DNA from: Mollicutes bacterium
GTDB lineage: Bacteria; Bacillota_I; Bacilli_A; Izemoplasmatales; Izemoplasmataceae
Reading direction: 5' to 3'
DNA: 5,840 nucleotides
Assembly: GCA_003552275.1 (NCBI GenBank)
Contig: PUKL01000030.1
Coordinates: 1 to 5,840, forward strand
The notes under the pieces are model-generated. The model saw nothing but the letters and a program-made list of their open reading frames with translations, made no database searches and was not told the DNA's origin. Made by a program: the position numbers and the translations under genes. Shown in pieces: positions 4,992-5,840 of this stretch (position 1 is the stretch's first letter; every line of letters begins with the position of its first letter).

Positions 4992-5840
4992 TCAATCTCT
5001 GCGGAAGAGACGCTTGAGCGCCCGCAGGAAGCGACGGTTCATGAGAAGAAGCAGCGTCTCGCTCGTCTTTTGGGAAAAGGCGCCCGCGGACATCGTCCGC
5101 AGGTTCCGATAGGGCATCTCTTGGGCGATTCGTTCCATCATCTTGCGGGAGGCCTCGCCCGAGCCGATCGCCTTTTGCAATTGTTTCGCGACTTTTCTAT
5201 AGAGGAGTCTCCCGATGAGCGAGGCGCGCAGTTCCGCGAGGATGGAATTCTCGTCGAACGGCCGTAATGGTCTCTCTTTAGGGAGAGGATGACCGAGGAG
5301 GCGGGCGAAGTCGTCGTCTGAAGGCGAGAAGGATGCATCCACATCATGATAGGGAGACGTTGTTTCTTGTAGACGTTCGCCTTCAACCTTCACAGTCTTG
5401 CACGTCCGGATGTCCGTCGAAGAGAAACCCGCTTCGATCGTATAGTCCCCTTCTTCCACGATGAAAGTCTTCTTGGCGGGCGAATAGATGGCGAAATCGG
5501 CGTGTGCGAGCGTGAATTCGACCGCGCGTTCTTCGCCTTTTTCCAACGCGATCTTTTGATAGGCCTTCAGTTCCGCTCCCGGTCTTGGGACCGCGGACAC
5601 AGGTTTCGCCACATATATCTGGATGGTCTCTTTGCCGCTCCGTCGGCCGGTGTTTCTGATGTTCACCCGGATCGTCAGTCTGTCTTTCACCGGAAGCGTA
5701 TCTTTGTCGACGGAGAGCCCTTCGAGGTCGAAAGTGGTATAGGTCATACCGTGACCGAACGGGAACAAGGGCTTCACATCTGCTTTTCTATAGAAACGGT
5801 AGCCGACGAAGAGACCCTCTTTGTAGAGCGCTTGTCTCCC
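4992..5840 (-). CDS. GH3 family glycoside hydrolase (beta-glucosidase-like), 5' part missing
   Basis: C-terminal 282 residues of a glycoside hydrolase family 3 enzyme; the start and catalytic (beta/alpha)8 barrel lie beyond the window edge. The visible part opens with YKEGLFVGYRFY (6-17) and PLFPFGHGMTYTTF (24-37), the family-typical EG..VGYR and PFG.G..YT.F segments near the end of the second domain. An FnIII-like domain follows at about 52-136, including VNIRNTGRRSGKETIQIYV, AELKAYQKI and the closing EEGDYTIEAG. Residues 155-282 form an added, largely helical, basic tail (FARLLGHPLP, LRASLIGRLLYRKV, YRNLRTMSAGAFSQ, ending RALKRLFRRD). I have seen similar tails on GH3 enzymes of Bacillota. 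Family members release terminal beta-linked glucose or related sugars; substrate and localisation cannot be judged, and the visible part has no anchor or sorting signal. The reading frame is open to the edge, so the GTG at 5775-5777 is an internal valine, not a start. Confidence 0.93.
   Translation of the reverse strand, partial: GRQALYKEGLFVGYRFYRKADVKPLFPFGHGMTYTTFDLEGLSVDKDTLPVKDRLTIRVNIRNTGRRSGKETIQIYVAKPVSAVPRPGAELKAYQKIALEKGEERAVEFTLAHADFAIYSPAKKTFIVEEGDYTIEAGFSSTDIRTCKTVKVEGERLQETTSPYHDVDASFSPSDDDFARLLGHPLPKERPLRPFDENSILAELRASLIGRLLYRKVAKQLQKAIGSGEASRKMMERIAQEMPYRNLRTMSAGAFSQKTSETLLLLMNRRFLRALKRLFRRD

Noticed and set aside
4471..4995. Minus-strand open frame of 174 residues opposite the permease
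   Set aside because: Extremely charged, low-complexity translation, as expected from the reverse of hydrophobic codons; it would also cross the strong terminator.

Overview
The window reads as ordinary bacterial chromosome, most likely from a Bacillota-type (Firmicute-like) organism with moderately high GC. The evidence is strong purine-rich Shine-Dalgarno sequences (GGGAGGA, AGGAGGGGG, AAGGAGG), a preference for codons ending in C or G (CTC, GTC, ATC, TTC), TGA used as a stop while Trp is read from TGG, and compact intrinsic terminators. I cannot name a genus. Protein family calls come from motif recognition by eye; no database search was run.

Layout. Positions 1-812 (minus) hold the first 270 residues of a diguanylate cyclase with a SnoaL/NTF2-like N-terminal domain, a short coiled coil and a GGDEF domain cut off by the window edge. 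Positions 813-1062 hold its predicted promoter (842-870) and the hairpin terminator (990-1041) of the next gene. Positions 1063-1587 (minus) encode a complete GNAT-family N-acetyltransferase. The divergent intergenic region 1588-1859 is the richest non-coding stretch. It has a structured leader for the acetyltransferase, a minus-strand promoter, two TTTGnCAAA boxes 21 bp apart, and an extended -10 promoter reading rightwards. Positions 1860-4935 (plus) form a three-gene unit: a 14-helix flippase-like membrane protein, then an ABC ATPase and an ABC-2 permease whose reading frames overlap in ATGA. The unit ends in a strong terminator (4947-4986) shared with the convergent gene at 4992-5840. That gene is the C-terminal part of a GH3 family glycoside hydrolase with an FnIII-like domain and an extra tail of about 125 residues.

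How the genes fit together. The ABC pair is a self-contained DrrAB-like exporter of unknown substrate. Its operon partner resembles Wzx/MOP lipid-linked-glycan flippases, so the unit may handle export of a cell-envelope molecule, but no biosynthetic enzyme is visible to identify it. The GNAT, diguanylate cyclase and GH3 genes are separately transcribed and show no clear functional link to the operon.

I did not find a defence system, mobile element, CRISPR array, tRNA or rRNA. The observations most worth a second look are the paired palindromic boxes with their weak -35 element, the alternative pairings in the acetyltransferase leader, and the SnoaL-GGDEF architecture without an inhibitory site.
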